Of a stretch of DNA of 64,000 nt, positions 45,120 through 54,511 are shown piece by piece. The notes below the pieces were generated by a model. It was given only the letters and a program-made list of their open reading frames with translations, did no database searches and was not told the origin of the DNA. The stretch comes from JABDKJ01 sp964609215 (lineage in GTDB: Bacteria > Bacteroidota > Bacteroidia > Flavobacteriales_D > JABDKJ01). The stretch is from the NCBI GenBank assembly GCA_964609215.1, contig CAZSQZ010000002.1, positions 124,001 to 188,000 on the forward strand. Direction: 5' to 3'. Numbering within the stretch: the first letter of the stretch is position 1; each line of letters begins with the position of its first letter. The position numbers and the translations under genes were made by a program.

Positions 45120-46452
45120 TTCCAAAATCTCCTTCTTCCGAAAAGGCTCTATCAATAATTCTTTTATCCACCTGCTTTTTGGTCTTCACTCCTAATTTCT
45201 TTAATTGCTCGCTTCTCTTAACCAGATTACCCGTTCCAGAACTGAGTTTATTCATGGCCTTTTCATAGGACTTCTTAGAGGTCTCCATTTGATTTCCTAA
45301 ACGCAGCATGTCTTCGGTAAAGTCCGTAAACTTATCTAACATTCTTCCTGCCTGAGTAGCAATTTCAATCGCATTTAAATTTTGATTTTCGTGTTTCCAA
45401 ATGGAAGAAACTGTTCTGAGAGTAGCTAATAAAGTAGCGGGGCTTACAAGGACAATTTTCTTATCCCAAGCAAAAGACCAAAGATTTTCATCGTTCCCGG
45501 CAGCAAGACCTAAAGAGGCTTCTATAGGAAGAAACATGAGAACAAAATCAGGAGTATTCAAGTTTTGAAGGCCTTGATAATTCTTTTCACTTAAGTTTTT
45601 AATGTGAGACTTCACACTATTAATATGCTCCTTGAGAAATACATTTTTTTCATCGTTTGTTTCTGCTGCTACATATTTATCATATGCTACAATCGAAACT
45701 TTGGAATCTATAATAATGTGCTTATTATCTGGCAACTTAACTACCACATCTGGCCTTTGGGGGCGACCTAGCTCATCATTTTCTGAATATTGAAAACTGT
45801 ATTCCCTTCCTTTTTCTAAACCTGAACTTTCCAAGACTCTTTCCAAAATCAGTTCTCCCCAATTTCCTTGAGCTTTATTGTCTCCCTTTAAAGCAGTAGT
45901 CAAGTTATTCGCATCCTGACTTAGTTGTTTATTCAACTCCGTTAATTGCTTTACTTCCGCTTTAAGATTGATTCTTTCTTTATTTTCATCACTATATATT
46001 TTCTCAACCTTATCTTCAAAAACCTTTATCTTCTCTTTTAAGGGATCTAGAATAGCATCTAAATTTTTCTTGCTGTTTTTATCAAATTTTTCAGATTTGT
46101 CTTCGAATATTTTATTCGCCAAATTCTGAAATTTCATTCCCATTTCCTCCTCACGCTTTTCCTTCATCTTCTCAATTTCATGAAGTTTTTCTTCCAGATT
46201 TTTTTGCCTTTCTCTTAGACCTGCATTTTCTTCTCTGGCAAAATTTAACTTCTCTTGAACCTGATCTTTTTCCGCTTTGAGATCAATAGTATTTCTACTT
46301 TGCTCTTCCTTACTTCTTAAAAGCAAATCTTTTTCTGTTCTTAAGTCTTGAAATTCTCTTCCCTGCTTACCAAATCTCAAAAACAAAAAGAGCAGAAGAG
46401 CCCCAATAATGAGACCAAGAAAAAGGCCGATAAAGAATTCAAAATAATCCAT
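45109..46452 (-). CDS. rmuC: RmuC-family DNA recombination protein
   Basis: RmuC limits recombination at inverted repeats in E. coli and is a predicted nuclease-fold protein. The 447-aa product has one N-terminal membrane helix (FFIGLFLGLIIGALLLFLFL), then a long charged coiled coil (about residues 30-190). The RmuC core follows: KAQGNWGELILERVLESSGL, RPDVVVKLPDNKHIIIDSKVS and DFVLMFLPIEASLGLA...VLVSPATLLATLRTV. Length and architecture are normal. It lies 45 bases after the BamA/TamA-like gene and overlaps the GWxTD gene. Confidence 0.95.
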   Translation of the reverse strand: MDYFEFFIGLFLGLIIGALLLFLFLRFGKQGREFQDLRTEKDLLLRSKEEQSRNTIDLKAEKDQVQEKLNFAREENAGLRERQKNLEEKLHEIEKMKEKREEEMGMKFQNLANKIFEDKSEKFDKNSKKNLDAILDPLKEKIKVFEDKVEKIYSDENKERINLKAEVKQLTELNKQLSQDANNLTTALKGDNKAQGNWGELILERVLESSGLEKGREYSFQYSENDELGRPQRPDVVVKLPDNKHIIIDSKVSIVAYDKYVAAETNDEKNVFLKEHINSVKSHIKNLSEKNYQGLQNLNTPDFVLMFLPIEASLGLAAGNDENLWSFAWDKKIVLVSPATLLATLRTVSSIWKHENQNLNAIEIATQAGRMLDKFTDFTEDMLRLGNQMETSKKSYEKAMNKLSSGTGNLVKRSEQLKKLGVKTKKQVDKRIIDRAFSEEGDFGNEI

Positions 46453-46497
46453 GTAAGGGGCTAAAAATAACTATAATTCAATTCTTAAGCTTCCGAA

Positions 46498-48195
46498 TTA
46501 GAAAAGACTTTTAAAGCCGAAATGCACTTTACCTTGATTGGTTTGAATTGTATTTCCATTTTGAGCACCAAGTGCATAGCTCAAAGAGAAGATTCCAGCA
46601 TTGGTATCGAAGTTTGCACCAGCTCCGAAACCATAAGGAAAATCATTATCATAGGAATTAAACAATCTCGTCTCCGTCCAAGCTGAATTGGCAAACAGAA
46701 ATATATTGGAATTTAGATCAGTGATAATTCTATATTCCACATTTAAATAGGCATAGGAAGATTTCCTTAAGCTCTCTTCATCAAAACCTCTTAAAGAATT
46801 ATTTCCACCCAAACGTAAAAGCTCATTACTCAACAGATTTGGATTCAATTTAGAGGCAGCGGATAGTTTAAGAGCAAAAACACCCCGTTTACCACTAGGG
46901 ATAAAGTAATTCAGATTAGCGTTTATATTATATACATTGGACTCTTCAGGAAGATTTATTAATACAGAGTCTGACAAACTTGGAGGATCAAAAAAACGCG
47001 TACCTACATCTGCACTAAAATCTATGCTATACCCTTTTCTTGGATTAAATATATAGTCCAAATCGCTCAGAAGAATACCTGCACCATAGGAATCATAATT
47101 TGATCCTCCCAAGTCATTTGCTTGTTGAGTATTCTCTAATCGATCTGAACTGAATGCGGAAAAGTATATCTTGAAATAGTCTTGAGAACCGAAATTATAA
47201 AGAAGACCAATATTACTTTTCACTTCCAAAAGGCTGGTATCCTGCCTGAAAATATCCAAAGATGCATTCAAGCCAAAAGGTGTATTAAAAAGGAAGGGAA
47301 GTTCTGTTGCCACATTTAAGTCCTGTACCTCGGGCCGTATTCTTTGCCATTTGAATTTTAGTCTTTCACCAATTCTTAATGTGTTAACCAAGGATAAATC
47401 TACATCTCCCGTGATGTTAGTCTCACCATTTACACTATTGGGTAAAAAACCAATAATTCCACTGAACCTATTCGCGCTTTTATTTTTTAGATATAGGTAA
47501 ACATCTACACCGTTTTTCTTAAAAACAAATTCTGGACTTTTGGACTGGCTTATATAAGGTATTTCCCTGAGCTTATTTGAAATTCTATTAATGGTACTTT
47601 CCTTATATGGTTCACCTTTTTTTAAGGAAAGAAGATTTCTAATAAGATTTTCATTGATCTTGGCATCTCCAACTATTATTAAGCTATCAAAAACAACCCT
47701 TTTATTTAAATCTAACTTAATGGTTGATGAAATGATGTTTTCTTTCACCTTAATATCATCCATTTTAATCTTGGCAAAAGGATAACCCAAATCATCCGTT
47801 TTCTTCAAAATATTAGAAAAAAACTGCTCTAGCTCTACCATTGACATGGTCTTTTTTGCAGTTGAAACACCTAGCTCCTGAACAAATGGTGGAAGGTCAT
47901 TTAAATTTATTTCTTCAAAAAAGAAATCCTGCCCTTTATATAGGTGATAAGTTATTTTCTGGCCTGCGGTATCCATTTTATCCATACAGGCTGCTAAAAA
48001 ATTTTGTTGCCTCCAGGTTTTAAGAATGCTATCTAGCTTAAAATCTGCCTGAATCAAATTAACCTCATCGATCTTTAAAATGGTGTCTTGATCTTCGTTC
48101 AAAAAAAATCCTTTTATAGGGTCTTGTGACCAAGCTAAACTCATTTGAAACAAGCAAAAGAGCAGAATTTGATATTTACGTTTTAGGAAATTCAA
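46498..48195 (-). CDS. BamA/TamA-like outer-membrane beta-barrel protein
   Basis: This 565-aa protein has a signal peptide (ILLFCLFQMSLAWSQ). Residues 125-245 look like POTRA domains (VFDSLIIVGDAKINENLIRNLLSLKKGEPYKES is typical), and a C-terminal Omp85-type barrel follows (about 260-565; the LRLGGNNSLRGFDEESLRKSSYAYLNVEYR block contains the RGF motif). It is too short for BamA itself and fits the TamA or two-partner-secretion-like branch. A role in outer-membrane assembly or secretion is inferred; the cargo is unknown. Confidence 0.83.
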   Translation of the reverse strand: MNFLKRKYQILLFCLFQMSLAWSQDPIKGFFLNEDQDTILKIDEVNLIQADFKLDSILKTWRQQNFLAACMDKMDTAGQKITYHLYKGQDFFFEEINLNDLPPFVQELGVSTAKKTMSMVELEQFFSNILKKTDDLGYPFAKIKMDDIKVKENIISSTIKLDLNKRVVFDSLIIVGDAKINENLIRNLLSLKKGEPYKESTINRISNKLREIPYISQSKSPEFVFKKNGVDVYLYLKNKSANRFSGIIGFLPNSVNGETNITGDVDLSLVNTLRIGERLKFKWQRIRPEVQDLNVATELPFLFNTPFGLNASLDIFRQDTSLLEVKSNIGLLYNFGSQDYFKIYFSAFSSDRLENTQQANDLGGSNYDSYGAGILLSDLDYIFNPRKGYSIDFSADVGTRFFDPPSLSDSVLINLPEESNVYNINANLNYFIPSGKRGVFALKLSAASKLNPNLLSNELLRLGGNNSLRGFDEESLRKSSYAYLNVEYRIITDLNSNIFLFANSAWTETRLFNSYDNDFPYGFGAGANFDTNAGIFSLSYALGAQNGNTIQTNQGKVHFGFKSLF

Positions 48196-48356
48196 ATTTT
48201 ATTCAACAATATTAACCTAGAATCTAGCAATAAGAACAAGGTAAAAACGTTATTTCCTGAGTATTATTAACATTTGAAAGTATTTTTCCGAAACTATTTC
48301 ATTCTATGATTAGTATAAATGTGTAACTTCGGATTTTTGAAGTATATTTTGAAATT

Positions 48357-48488
48357 ATGAGAAAGACATTATCTGCACTGGCAATTTTAATCTTTACGAT
48401 AGGCATGTTGACTTCATGTTCTAAGAACAAATCATGCGCGGCTTATAGTAAAGCAGATGTAAAACAAAGCAAAGAAGTAAATAGTTAA
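48357..48488 (+). CDS. 43-aa lipoprotein
   Basis: The frame from the ATG at 48357 gives 43 residues: a signal peptide (MRKTLSALAILIFTIGMLTS) with lipobox LTSC (Cys21), then a short mature part beginning SKNKSCAAYSKADVKQ. The clear lipoprotein signal argues that it is real. Small lipoproteins with a CxAYS-like start are seen in Bacteroidota, but I cannot name a family. Its stop codon overlaps the stop of the convergent OsmC-family gene (TTAA, 48485-48488). Confidence 0.65.
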   Translation: MRKTLSALAILIFTIGMLTSCSKNKSCAAYSKADVKQSKEVNS

Positions 48489-48889
48489 TCATAGATAAAC
48501 TTTACTTCCTGAATTACCTCTTTAGATAGGCTTTTAGCAACTGGACAATTTAAAGCAGCCGTTTCCATTAGACGTTTTTGATCATCCGTCCATCTTTCAT
48601 TAATCTTTATTTCTATTTGAATACTTTGAACCCTCCTCGGGTTATCCGCCATAATTTTTTTCATATTAGCTTCTGCTGTATTAAAAGGTATTCCTTTTTT
48701 ACCTGATACAATACCCATTATAGTCAGCATACACGAAACCAAAGAGGTCGAAAGTAAATCTGTGGGACTGAAGGCTTCTCCTTTGCCATTATTATCAATT
48801 GGAGCATCAGAGACCAACTTTTCACCAGATTTTAAATGTGTTGCTTGGGTTCTTAAGTTTCCGTTGTATATAATTGTAGCAGTATTCAT
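48485..48889 (-). CDS. OsmC-family protein
   Basis: OsmC/Ohr proteins reduce organic hydroperoxides using two cysteines. This 134-aa product has the two expected cysteines, C53 in LLSTSLVSCMLTIMG and C115 in AALNCPVAKSL, the typical GKGEAFSPTDLL lead-in and no signal peptide. It fits the OsmC/YhfA-like subgroup rather than Ohr. It is divergent from the 253-aa gene and converges on the small lipoprotein. Confidence 0.9.
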   Translation of the reverse strand: MNTATIIYNGNLRTQATHLKSGEKLVSDAPIDNNGKGEAFSPTDLLSTSLVSCMLTIMGIVSGKKGIPFNTAEANMKKIMADNPRRVQSIQIEIKINERWTDDQKRLMETAALNCPVAKSLSKEVIQEVKFIYD

Positions 48890-48924
48890 AAAACAATTAA
48901 GTATTTAAATTCGTTGTAAATTAA

Positions 48925-48932
48925 TAAATTTG
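48925..48932 (+). promoter_or_regulatory. Possible -7 element before the 253-aa gene
   Basis: TAAATTTG matches the Bacteroidota -7 element and sits 13 bases before the start codon at 48946, which would give a very short leader. No exact -33 TTTG was found. Confidence 0.35.
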
Positions 48933-48945
48933 GTTTCTTTATTAG

Positions 48946-49707
48946 ATGAAAGTTGTAGTTAGCATATTATCCTTAATACTTTGTTTGACCTTGCAAGGGC
49001 AACAAACTATTTATGATGAAGCTACTATTTTATATAAGAAAGAATTCAAGGCAGGCTTAAAAATTCACGGTCATGGTTGGGGTATTGTTGGAAGCTTGGG
49101 CTATCAGAAGGCTGTAAACGAGATAGTCAATTTAAATTTGAGTATTGTTGGAATGAAAAATCCTAATGAAGATAAACGTTTTGATTTAAGGGATGAACGT
49201 GCAAAGCCTTTTGTTTTCGGGAAACAAAATCACCTATATCTTATTAGGCCTTCATTTGGAAAAAGAAAGGTTCTAGCTTACAAGGAGAGGAAAACAGGAG
49301 TAGAGTTTTCTTATAATTGGGCCATTGGTCCCACCTTTGGAATCACCAAGCCTTACTATCTCATTATAAGGACTCCTCTAAATTCCGAATTTGATTTATT
49401 AACTGAAGAAGCTTATGATCCTAGCATTCATACTTCCGCAAGTATTTTTGGGCGTGGGAATTGGTTTAATGGTTTTGGGGATTTAGACGCACACATAGGT
49501 GCTTATGGAAAGTTTAGTTTTTCTGTTGAGTATGCTGGAGATCAGACAAAAATACAAGGTTTCGAAGCGGGAATTTCTTTAGATGCATTTCCCGATCAAA
49601 TTCCTGTACTCGCAGAAGAAATTCCTAACGCAGGGGTTATTGATAAGAACAAAAGCCTCTATTTCAACTTTTTCGCAAATATTTTCATAGGAAAAAAATA
49701 TAACTAA
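48946..49707 (+). CDS. Predicted outer-membrane or periplasmic protein upstream of lipA
   Basis: This 253-aa protein has a signal peptide (MKVVVSILSLILCLTLQGQ). The rest alternates short amphipathic strands (KAGLKIHGHGWGIVGSLGYQK, GVEFSYNWAIGPTFGITK, FGDLDAHIGAYGKFSFSVEY, YFNFFANIFIGKKYN). It ends in an aromatic-rich strand, which suggests a small beta-barrel of 8-10 strands. I recognise it only as a Bacteroidota family without assigned function. It ends 4 bases before lipA, so the two are likely co-transcribed. Confidence 0.7.
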   Translation: MKVVVSILSLILCLTLQGQQTIYDEATILYKKEFKAGLKIHGHGWGIVGSLGYQKAVNEIVNLNLSIVGMKNPNEDKRFDLRDERAKPFVFGKQNHLYLIRPSFGKRKVLAYKERKTGVEFSYNWAIGPTFGITKPYYLIIRTPLNSEFDLLTEEAYDPSIHTSASIFGRGNWFNGFGDLDAHIGAYGKFSFSVEYAGDQTKIQGFEAGISLDAFPDQIPVLAEEIPNAGVIDKNKSLYFNFFANIFIGKKYN

Positions 49708-49711
49708 GCCC

Positions 49712-50569
49712 TTGGCAACTCAAGTTAAGAAAAGATCTAAACCCGATTGGCTAAGAGTCAAGTTACCTACGGGTGAAAGTTATAAAGCTGTCAGAAATAT
49801 TGTAAGTGAAAATAAGCTTCACACAATTTGTGAAAGCGGGCATTGTCCAAATATGGGAGAATGCTGGGGAGCAGGAACTGCTACATTTATGATCCTTGGT
49901 AATATCTGTACCCGATCTTGTGGATTTTGTTCTGTAGCAACTGGAAAACCATTAGAGGTTGACATATTTGAACCAGCGAGAGTGGCGCAATCTGTTCACT
50001 TAATGGGAGTTAAGCATTGTGTTTTAACTTCAGTAGACAGAGATGACTTACAAGATGGTGGGTCAAAAATTTGGGCGCAAACGGTTAAAGCAATTCGAAG
50101 AAAATCGCCTCATACCACTATGGAGACACTTATCCCAGATTTTGGTGGAAAATGGGAAAATCTGCAAAGAATCATAGATGTTCATCCAGAAATTATCTCC
50201 CATAATTTGGAAACGGTGAGAAGATTAACCAAGGAAGTTAGAATTCAGGCAAAATATGACAGAAGTCTTGAAGTTTTGTTCAGATTAAAGAAATCTGGTA
50301 TGCGCACAAAATCGGGTGTAATGTTAGGCTTGGGAGAATCCTATTCGGAAGTGTTGGAGACAATGGATGACTTAATAAGCGTAGGTACAGATGTTTTAAC
50401 ATTAGGTCAATATCTGCAACCAACAGTAAAGCATCTCCCTGTTGCAGAGTTTATTAGACCAGAAACTTTTGAAGAATTTAAAGAAATAGGACTTGAAAAA
50501 GGCTTTAGATATGTGGAATCTGGCCCTTTAGTTCGATCATCTTACCACGCTGAAAAGCATCTTTTTTAG
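49712..50569 (+). CDS. lipA: Lipoyl synthase (TTG start)
   Basis: LipA inserts two sulfurs into octanoyl groups on lipoyl domains, using radical SAM chemistry and an auxiliary iron-sulfur cluster. Both clusters' cysteines are visible: C40, C45 and C51 (CESGHCPNMGEC) for the auxiliary cluster and C66, C70 and C73 (CTRSCGFC) for the SAM cluster. The 285-aa length and the C-terminal FRYVESGPLVRSSYHAEKHLF with the conserved RSSY are normal. The only suitable start is TTG at 49712: a stop codon lies shortly upstream in frame, and the next ATG is at the cluster itself. Confidence 0.96.
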   Translation: MATQVKKRSKPDWLRVKLPTGESYKAVRNIVSENKLHTICESGHCPNMGECWGAGTATFMILGNICTRSCGFCSVATGKPLEVDIFEPARVAQSVHLMGVKHCVLTSVDRDDLQDGGSKIWAQTVKAIRRKSPHTTMETLIPDFGGKWENLQRIIDVHPEIISHNLETVRRLTKEVRIQAKYDRSLEVLFRLKKSGMRTKSGVMLGLGESYSEVLETMDDLISVGTDVLTLGQYLQPTVKHLPVAEFIRPETFEEFKEIGLEKGFRYVESGPLVRSSYHAEKHLF

Positions 50570-50574
50570 GCGTT

Positions 50575-50601
50575 AGACTTGTAATAGTCATGTCTTTTTT
50601 T
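50575..50601 (+). terminator. Terminator after lipA
   Basis: AGACTTG, a 7-base loop and CATGTCT form a 7-bp stem with one mismatch, followed by six or more Ts. It begins 5 bases after the lipA stop codon. Confidence 0.6.
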
Positions 50602-50633
50602 CCATTTTTTAAAGAAGGTCTTTCCTCTTTTAG

Positions 50634-50664
50634 TTTGTACTTTTATTTGAAACGGATATATTTG
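50634..50664 (+). promoter_or_regulatory. Consensus Bacteroidota promoter
   Basis: TTTG (50634-50637), exactly 19 bases, then TATATTTG (50657-50664). This is a full match to the Bacteroidota sigma-ABfr consensus TTTG-N19-TAnnTTTG. It lies 77 bases before the 989-aa gene and just after the lipA terminator. Confidence 0.8.
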
Positions 50665-50741
50665 ACTCCTTTGCTTAAAAAAGGGCAAAATTTGTAAACT
50701 TTTTTAGCCTAAAATTTGTTGACGAAATAGAAATAAAAGAT

Positions 50742-53711
50742 ATGAAATTGAAATCTTTACTTTACATCATTCCAATATGCTTAATTGCTGTAGCTTCTTT
50801 AACTATCAGTAATGGTGATGAACTTGGATATACTCCAAGAGACAATTCCAATAATGTTGTTCAGAGCCCAGATGGTTTTGCTGAATACTTCAAAACTTTA
50901 AATGCTGATCCTGTTACAGGAGAAATAAACCCAGAAGATGTAATGGCTCTTCGAGCAGCGGTTAAAAGATTGCCTTTAACTCAAAGCAGAGCATCGGCAG
51001 ATATTAATTTCCGAGAAATGGGTCCTGATAATATTGCTGGAAGAGTTAGAGCTATTGAGTCCGATCCAGCAAATCCAAGTACTTTATTGGCAGGAGGAAT
51101 ATCAGGTGGTTTATTTAGATCAGAAGACGCAGGCCTTTCATGGTCTTTTCTTCCGGGTTTTAATGAAAACTTGGTCGTTTCCGCAATATGTTTACTACCT
51201 AACGGAACAATATATGTTGGAACAGGAAATTCAAACGAACCAGCTGGTGGAGTTGGTGGAAGCGGTTTTGTTGGAAACGGGTTATTCAAATCTACAGATG
51301 GTGGAAATTCTTTTAGCTTAGTTTCTGACTTTGAACCTGCAACGCTTTCAACAAGTGATAATTGGTCATTTGTAAATAGAATATTCAGAAACCCTTTGAA
51401 TGCAAATAGTATTTGGATTGCATATGGAGGTGGTTTTAGAGAATATATTGATGGGAATGATGATCTTGAAGACAGAGCAGATGGGCTTCCTTCTGGTTCT
51501 GGTACAGCTACAGACGCAGATATATCCGCGGATGGTCAGGTTGTAACGTGTGTTATTTCTGATAATGTATTTATTTCTAGAGATGGTGGTCAGACTTTTG
51601 AAGATATTAGTGGGAATGGACTGGCACTGCCAACAACTGGTGTAGGAAGAGTGGAATTTGCACTTTGCCCAAATGATCCTGATAACATGTATGCCTTTAT
51701 GTCTGGTACAACTGGATATTTAAGAAGTGCATGGGCTTCTAGTGATGGTGGAGAAACATTCGATCAAATTGCGTTTAATAGTAACAATGGAACATCCGCA
51801 TTTTCACCTTGTATAAGTGCTAACGGCCAATGTTGGTATGATCAAGACATTACTGTAAACCCAACAGATTGTGATGAAGTTATAATAGGTGGTGTTCGTC
51901 TTTATAAGTGGGAGAAAGCAGTAGAGGATCCTATTTTTGGTCAGTGGGATCAAATTGCATTTCAATTCGGTCAAATACCTGGAACTTTTGTTCACTCAGA
52001 TATTCACTATTTCCACTGGAGTTCTGATGATGTTTTATATGTAGGAACTGATGGTGGAGTTTACAGAAGTGAAGACTTTGGTGGCAGCTTTTTCCCTGTG
52101 AATAGATTCTTAAACGTAACTCAACTTTACGATATGGATTTCGGTCCACAGGGTGAAGTTCTTGGAGGTTCTCAGGATAATGGCTGCATGTATATAGATT
52201 TTCAAGGTAATACTTTACAGGAAGCAAGAGATGTTCCTGGTTCTGGTGACGGTTTTGATGTGGAGCATTCTCAACTCAATGGAAATGTACTGTTCACTTC
52301 AAGTCAAGGTGCTGTAGTTCTTAGATCAAATGACGGAGGTATCAATACTTCTAATTTTAGCCCATATATGAATGGTCCGTTTTTTACTGTTCAAGAATTT
52401 TGGGAGACAGACAATGATTCAGACAACCCGAATGACGTTATGTTCGTTAATTTCACCACAGACACAATTTTTGCGGGTGAAACTATTGATTATGCAAGTC
52501 AAAGTTTAAGTTTGCCTTTATCACAAGTAGTTAGCAACACTGTATTTCCTGGAGATACGGTTTTCCTTCCAGACAATATTTCTACATGGTATGCTACTTC
52601 AAGTGATGGAGCTAATCCGTTATCCTTATCTAGAAATGCTGCAAACTTTAACACTACAAATTTTGAGTGGATGACTCCAATTTCTGGAATAACAGGTAGG
52701 ATAACAAAAATGAAATTTTCTCCTGACGGAAATCATTTATATGTTGGAACTAGTGCGGGAAGAGTAGTTCGTATATCTGGTATAGGAAGTGCATATTCAC
52801 CCGAAGAGGTTAGTATTGCTTTTAGACCAACTAATACAGATACTATAATAAATGTAGCAACAAATGACACTGTATTTGGTGGCTTAAATAGTGTTGATTT
52901 CTCAGCTGCAACATATATGGATATAGACGGTGTTGAAATTCCTTTCAAGGTTCATGTAACAGAAATTAAGTCTTCAACTAGTAGTGCTATTACTGGAATT
53001 GCAGTTGATCCAAATGATCACGAAAGAGTGGCTCTTTCAATAGGTGGATATTCTAACACTTCAATTCACGTAATGTTAAGTGAATCTGCTCAATCTACTT
53101 CATCCAATAATACATTTAGTGGAATATGGGATGAGCCAGGAGGAATAAATGGTTTGGAGAGAATGCCAATGTATTCTGTTACATTCGATATGAACAATTC
53201 TGGTAGAATTATAGCTGGTGGTGAGTTTGGAATTTGGGTTTCTGAAAATGATGGAGACTCTTGGGAAGAATGCAACAATGTTGGTGTAGAAGGAGGAATT
53301 GGAAGGGTTCCTGTAATGGAACTGCTTCAACAAACTCAGGAAGAAGGAACTTTCAATTTTGGTCAGATATACGCTGGAACTCATGGGAGAGGATTCTGGG
53401 AATCTGGAGAGTTTATTGTGGGTATAGATGACAACTTTGATGATGAAATATCATTCATAGATGAATTAAATATTTATCCTAACCCACTTACTGACAATGG
53501 AACAATCTCTTTCAATTTAATAGAAAGAGCAGACGTAGAGATGAATATTTACGATTTAAGTGGAAACCTAGTTTCTTCTCAAACCAGATTAAATATGAGT
53601 TCTGGACAAAGAACAATGCAATTTAACGCAGCTGATTTTGCTAGTGGTATTTATATCATAAATGTCAGAGTAAAAGATCAAGCTCAGTTTGGAAAATTTG
53701 TGAAACTATAG
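50742..53711 (+). CDS. T9SS-secreted sortilin-like beta-propeller protein
   Basis: This 989-aa protein has a signal peptide (LLYIIPICLIAVASLTIS). Its large body has repeated Asp-box/BNR motifs of the VPS10/sortilin type (GLFRSEDAGLSWSFLPG, GLFKSTDGGNSFSLVS, VFISRDGGQTFEDISG, GVYRSEDFGGSFFPV, IWVSENDGDSWEECNN). This implies one or two large propellers across about residues 85-890. A type A sorting domain ends it (LNIYPNPLTDNGTISFNL...SGIYIINVRV). Such proteins are common T9SS cargo in marine Bacteroidota. The ligand is unknown. It has its own consensus promoter and a strong terminator. Confidence 0.9.
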   Translation: MKLKSLLYIIPICLIAVASLTISNGDELGYTPRDNSNNVVQSPDGFAEYFKTLNADPVTGEINPEDVMALRAAVKRLPLTQSRASADINFREMGPDNIAGRVRAIESDPANPSTLLAGGISGGLFRSEDAGLSWSFLPGFNENLVVSAICLLPNGTIYVGTGNSNEPAGGVGGSGFVGNGLFKSTDGGNSFSLVSDFEPATLSTSDNWSFVNRIFRNPLNANSIWIAYGGGFREYIDGNDDLEDRADGLPSGSGTATDADISADGQVVTCVISDNVFISRDGGQTFEDISGNGLALPTTGVGRVEFALCPNDPDNMYAFMSGTTGYLRSAWASSDGGETFDQIAFNSNNGTSAFSPCISANGQCWYDQDITVNPTDCDEVIIGGVRLYKWEKAVEDPIFGQWDQIAFQFGQIPGTFVHSDIHYFHWSSDDVLYVGTDGGVYRSEDFGGSFFPVNRFLNVTQLYDMDFGPQGEVLGGSQDNGCMYIDFQGNTLQEARDVPGSGDGFDVEHSQLNGNVLFTSSQGAVVLRSNDGGINTSNFSPYMNGPFFTVQEFWETDNDSDNPNDVMFVNFTTDTIFAGETIDYASQSLSLPLSQVVSNTVFPGDTVFLPDNISTWYATSSDGANPLSLSRNAANFNTTNFEWMTPISGITGRITKMKFSPDGNHLYVGTSAGRVVRISGIGSAYSPEEVSIAFRPTNTDTIINVATNDTVFGGLNSVDFSAATYMDIDGVEIPFKVHVTEIKSSTSSAITGIAVDPNDHERVALSIGGYSNTSIHVMLSESAQSTSSNNTFSGIWDEPGGINGLERMPMYSVTFDMNNSGRIIAGGEFGIWVSENDGDSWEECNNVGVEGGIGRVPVMELLQQTQEEGTFNFGQIYAGTHGRGFWESGEFIVGIDDNFDDEISFIDELNIYPNPLTDNGTISFNLIERADVEMNIYDLSGNLVSSQTRLNMSSGQRTMQFNAADFASGIYIINVRVKDQAQFGKFVKL

Positions 53712-53731
53712 TTTCGGAATTAAAAAATTTC

Positions 53732-53766
53732 AACCCCTTTAAACTTTGGTTTAGAGGGGTTTTTTT
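53732..53766. terminator. Bidirectional terminator between convergent genes
   Basis: A 13-bp stem (53732-53744 with 53749-53761, loop TTTG, one G-T pair) is followed by a T run on the plus strand. On the minus strand it is followed by GAAATTTTTT. It serves the 989-aa gene and lies immediately after the lpxH stop codon on the other strand. Confidence 0.9.
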
Positions 53767-54511
53767 ATTCCCATTTTTTGAGCTGAACATCTTTCCCATC
53801 AAAAACAGCATAAGTGAAATGTTCCAACCAATCACCAAGATTTATGTATCTGCTAGATTCTATTTTCATATCTAATGGCAAATGACGATGCCCAAATATT
53901 AGATAATCAAAATGCTCTTCTTTTATTTTTTCATGACAGAACTGAACTAGAAACTCCTTGTCATCTCCTTGATAAGGTTTTTTATCATCAGGCTCCGAAT
54001 ACCTGCTTTTCCTGCTGGACATATCTGCCAACCATATCCCAAAGTTTGGATGTAACCTTGCAAATAACCATTGACACAAATTACTTCTAAAAATCCTCTT
54101 TAAAAACTTATATCCTTTGTCTCCAGGTCCTAAACCGTCTCCATGGTGTAAAAAGAATTTCTTTCCTTCAAATTCTCTAATTTGTTCATTGGGTACCATG
54201 GTCACTCCTAGTTCAGAAGGGATATAATCAAATATCCACATGTCATGGTTACCGTAGTACCAGTAAATGCTAATGCCAGAATCAGCCAATTCGGCAATCT
54301 TACCTAACAAGCGCACATAACCTCTCGGAACAGCTTTTTTGTATTCAAACCAGAAATCAAAAATGTCACCCATTAAATGAATTTCCTGGGCATCTCCACG
54401 AATGAATTCGAGCCAAGCAATAAATTTTAATTCCCTTTCTCTACTCTCCTTCTCATTAGGTATACCCAAATGCAGGTCCGATGCGAAATATATTTTTTTA
54501 CTAGTACTCAA
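53765..54511 (-). CDS. lpxH: UDP-2,3-diacylglucosamine diphosphatase
   Basis: LpxH hydrolyses UDP-2,3-diacylglucosamine to lipid X in lipid A synthesis. The 248-aa product shows the metallophosphatase motifs ASDLHLG, GDIFDFWF, YGNHDMW, LHHGDGLGPGD and FGHRHLP, in the order and spacing of LpxH. Its start overlaps the M1 peptidase end by 4 bases (ATGA). Another lipid A gene, lpxK, heads the same minus-strand run. Confidence 0.93.
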   Translation of the reverse strand: MSTSKKIYFASDLHLGIPNEKESRERELKFIAWLEFIRGDAQEIHLMGDIFDFWFEYKKAVPRGYVRLLGKIAELADSGISIYWYYGNHDMWIFDYIPSELGVTMVPNEQIREFEGKKFFLHHGDGLGPGDKGYKFLKRIFRSNLCQWLFARLHPNFGIWLADMSSRKSRYSEPDDKKPYQGDDKEFLVQFCHEKIKEEHFDYLIFGHRHLPLDMKIESSRYINLGDWLEHFTYAVFDGKDVQLKKWE

